From assembly GCA_031256015.1 (NCBI GenBank), contig JAIRRK010000218.1, positions 1-8,988 on the forward strand: a DNA stretch of 8,988 bases, in the 5' to 3' direction. The notes beneath the pieces were generated by a model. That model did not search any database. It saw nothing but the letters and a program-made list of their open reading frames with translations, and was not told where the DNA came from. Both the position numbers and the translations under genes were made by a program. This DNA is from Dysgonamonadaceae bacterium (GTDB lineage Bacteria; Bacteroidota; Bacteroidia; Bacteroidales; Azobacteroidaceae). This document shows positions 8,475 through 8,988 of this stretch, one piece after another (the stretch's first letter is position 1; the number at the start of each line of letters is the position of its first letter).

Positions 8475-8544
8475 TCTCTTGATTCTAATTAAGAGACACT
8501 CTTTCATTACTAGGAAGAGCGACTCTTTCATTACTAGAGAGAGT
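8475..8544. repeat. Cluster of three consecutive hairpin units, one with the GATTCTAATT core
   Basis: Three foldable units of about 24 bp follow each other. Unit A (8475-8496) has arms TCTCTT and AAGAGA around the core GATTCTAATT. Unit B (8499-8519) has arms CTCTTTC and GGAAGAG around the loop ATTACTA. Unit C (8522-8544) has arms ACTCTTTC and GAGAGAGT around the same ATTACTA. Arm differences between B and C keep pairing through G-T wobbles. The region is noncoding and lies between two divergent promoters. The function is unknown. Confidence 0.7.
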
Positions 8545-8560
8545 GAAAATAGGGCTTACA

Positions 8561-8765
8561 GGCAAGGAAAGTTGCAGTTATCCTGCAAGGAGAGTTGCAG
8601 TCATCCTGCAAGGAGAGTTGCAGTCATCCTGCGAGGGGAGTGGTAGCCACCCTGCGAGGAGAGTGGTAGTCACCCTGCGAGGAGAGTGGTAGCCATCATG
8701 CGAGGAGAGTGGTAGTCACCCTGCGAGGAGAGTGGTAGTCACCCTGCGAGGAGAGTGGCAGCCAC
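8561..8765. repeat. 23-bp tandem repeat array, about nine copies in two subtypes
   Basis: Eight full 23-bp units run from 8570 to 8753, with partial units on each side (8561-8569 and 8754-8765). Units 1-3 contain AGTTGCAG and CCTGCAAGG (unit 3 is transitional with CTGCGA), while units 4-8 contain AGTGGTAG and CCTGCGAGG (unit 6 has CATGCGAGG). Units 5, 7 and 8 are identical. In units 1 and 2, TTGCAG and CTGCAA form a perfect 6-bp stem over a 5-base loop; in the second subtype CCAC or TCAC can pair with GTGG of the next unit instead. The 23-bp period is not a multiple of three and no long frame runs through, so this is not coding. It sits just upstream of the rightward promoter. Confidence 0.92.
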
Positions 8766-8793
8766 ATCAACTAATTAAAGTTTTTATATTTTC

Positions 8794-8824
8794 TTTGACG
8801 GAAAAGCAAAAAGACGTATCTTTG
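8794..8824 (+). promoter_or_regulatory. Complete Bacteroidales promoter reading rightward
   Basis: TTTG at 8794-8797 and TATCTTTG at 8817-8824 are separated by exactly 19 bases. Both boxes and the spacing fit the known Bacteroides primary-sigma consensus (TTTG at -33, TAnnTTTG at -7, spacer 19-21). Transcription should begin near 8830 and run off the right edge of the window. The target gene lies beyond the edge, or starts at 8852 if the short frame there is real. Confidence 0.8.
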
Positions 8825-8834
8825 TCGGCATATT

Positions 8835-8844
8835 ATGTTAACAT
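8835..8844. promoter_or_regulatory. Perfect 10-bp palindrome near the rightward transcription start
   Basis: ATGTTAACAT is a perfect palindrome starting 10 bp after the -7 box, where a repressor could bind. Its inner 8 bases, TGTTAACA, recur at 8919-8926 directly at the start of the AC tract. An operator role is inference only. Confidence 0.25.
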
Positions 8845-8851
8845 TTAGAAA

Positions 8852-8988
<137 letters not shown>

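Noticed and set aside
8446..8481. Eleven-codon frame starting ATGCGAAAAGAA
   Set aside because: It stops almost at once, inside the hairpin cluster, and has no promoter with correct spacing.
8561..8765. CRISPR array
   Set aside because: The units are contiguous 23-bp tandem copies with no unique spacers between them, and no cas genes are in the window.

Overview
The window looks like a chromosomal segment of a Bacteroidales (Bacteroidota) bacterium. The evidence is the promoter type (TTTG / TAnnTTTG instead of the usual -35/-10), start sites without Shine-Dalgarno sequences and with A/T-rich leaders, a DUF5106-thioredoxin protein, a topoisomerase I with a lysine tail and no zinc fingers, and an outer-membrane barrel with a terminal phenylalanine. 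Genus cannot be read from the sequence.

Layout. Positions 186-8282 hold four genes on the minus strand with spacings of 29, 37 and 3 bp, so they probably form one transcription unit read right to left: (1) a 997-residue exported tetratricopeptide-repeat protein, (2) a 579-residue outer-membrane beta-barrel resembling the barrel of TonB-dependent receptors but without a plug domain, (3) topA, DNA topoisomerase I, and (4) a secreted DUF5106/thioredoxin-like protein. A promoter -7 element precedes gene 1 and another lies just ahead of topA, so topA and its follower can probably also be transcribed separately. Genes 1 and 2 look like a periplasm/outer-membrane pair, topA is housekeeping, and gene 4 is a periplasmic thiol-type protein.

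Left edge (1-185). A short open frame on the plus strand (1-93) may be the tail of a convergent gene. Between it and gene 4 lies a 23-bp tandem repeat whose units form hairpins around the core GATTCTAATT.

Right edge (8283-8988, about 700 bp without a confident gene). This holds the leftward promoter of the operon, a cluster of three hairpins (one carrying the same GATTCTAATT core), a tandem array of about nine 23-bp units, a textbook rightward Bacteroidales promoter (TTTG-N19-TATCTTTG), and a perfect (AC)28 microsatellite starting about 100 bp downstream of that promoter. The gene driven by this promoter lies mostly or wholly outside the window. The least explained parts are the repeat and hairpin families that bracket the operon and the dinucleotide tract behind the rightward promoter.
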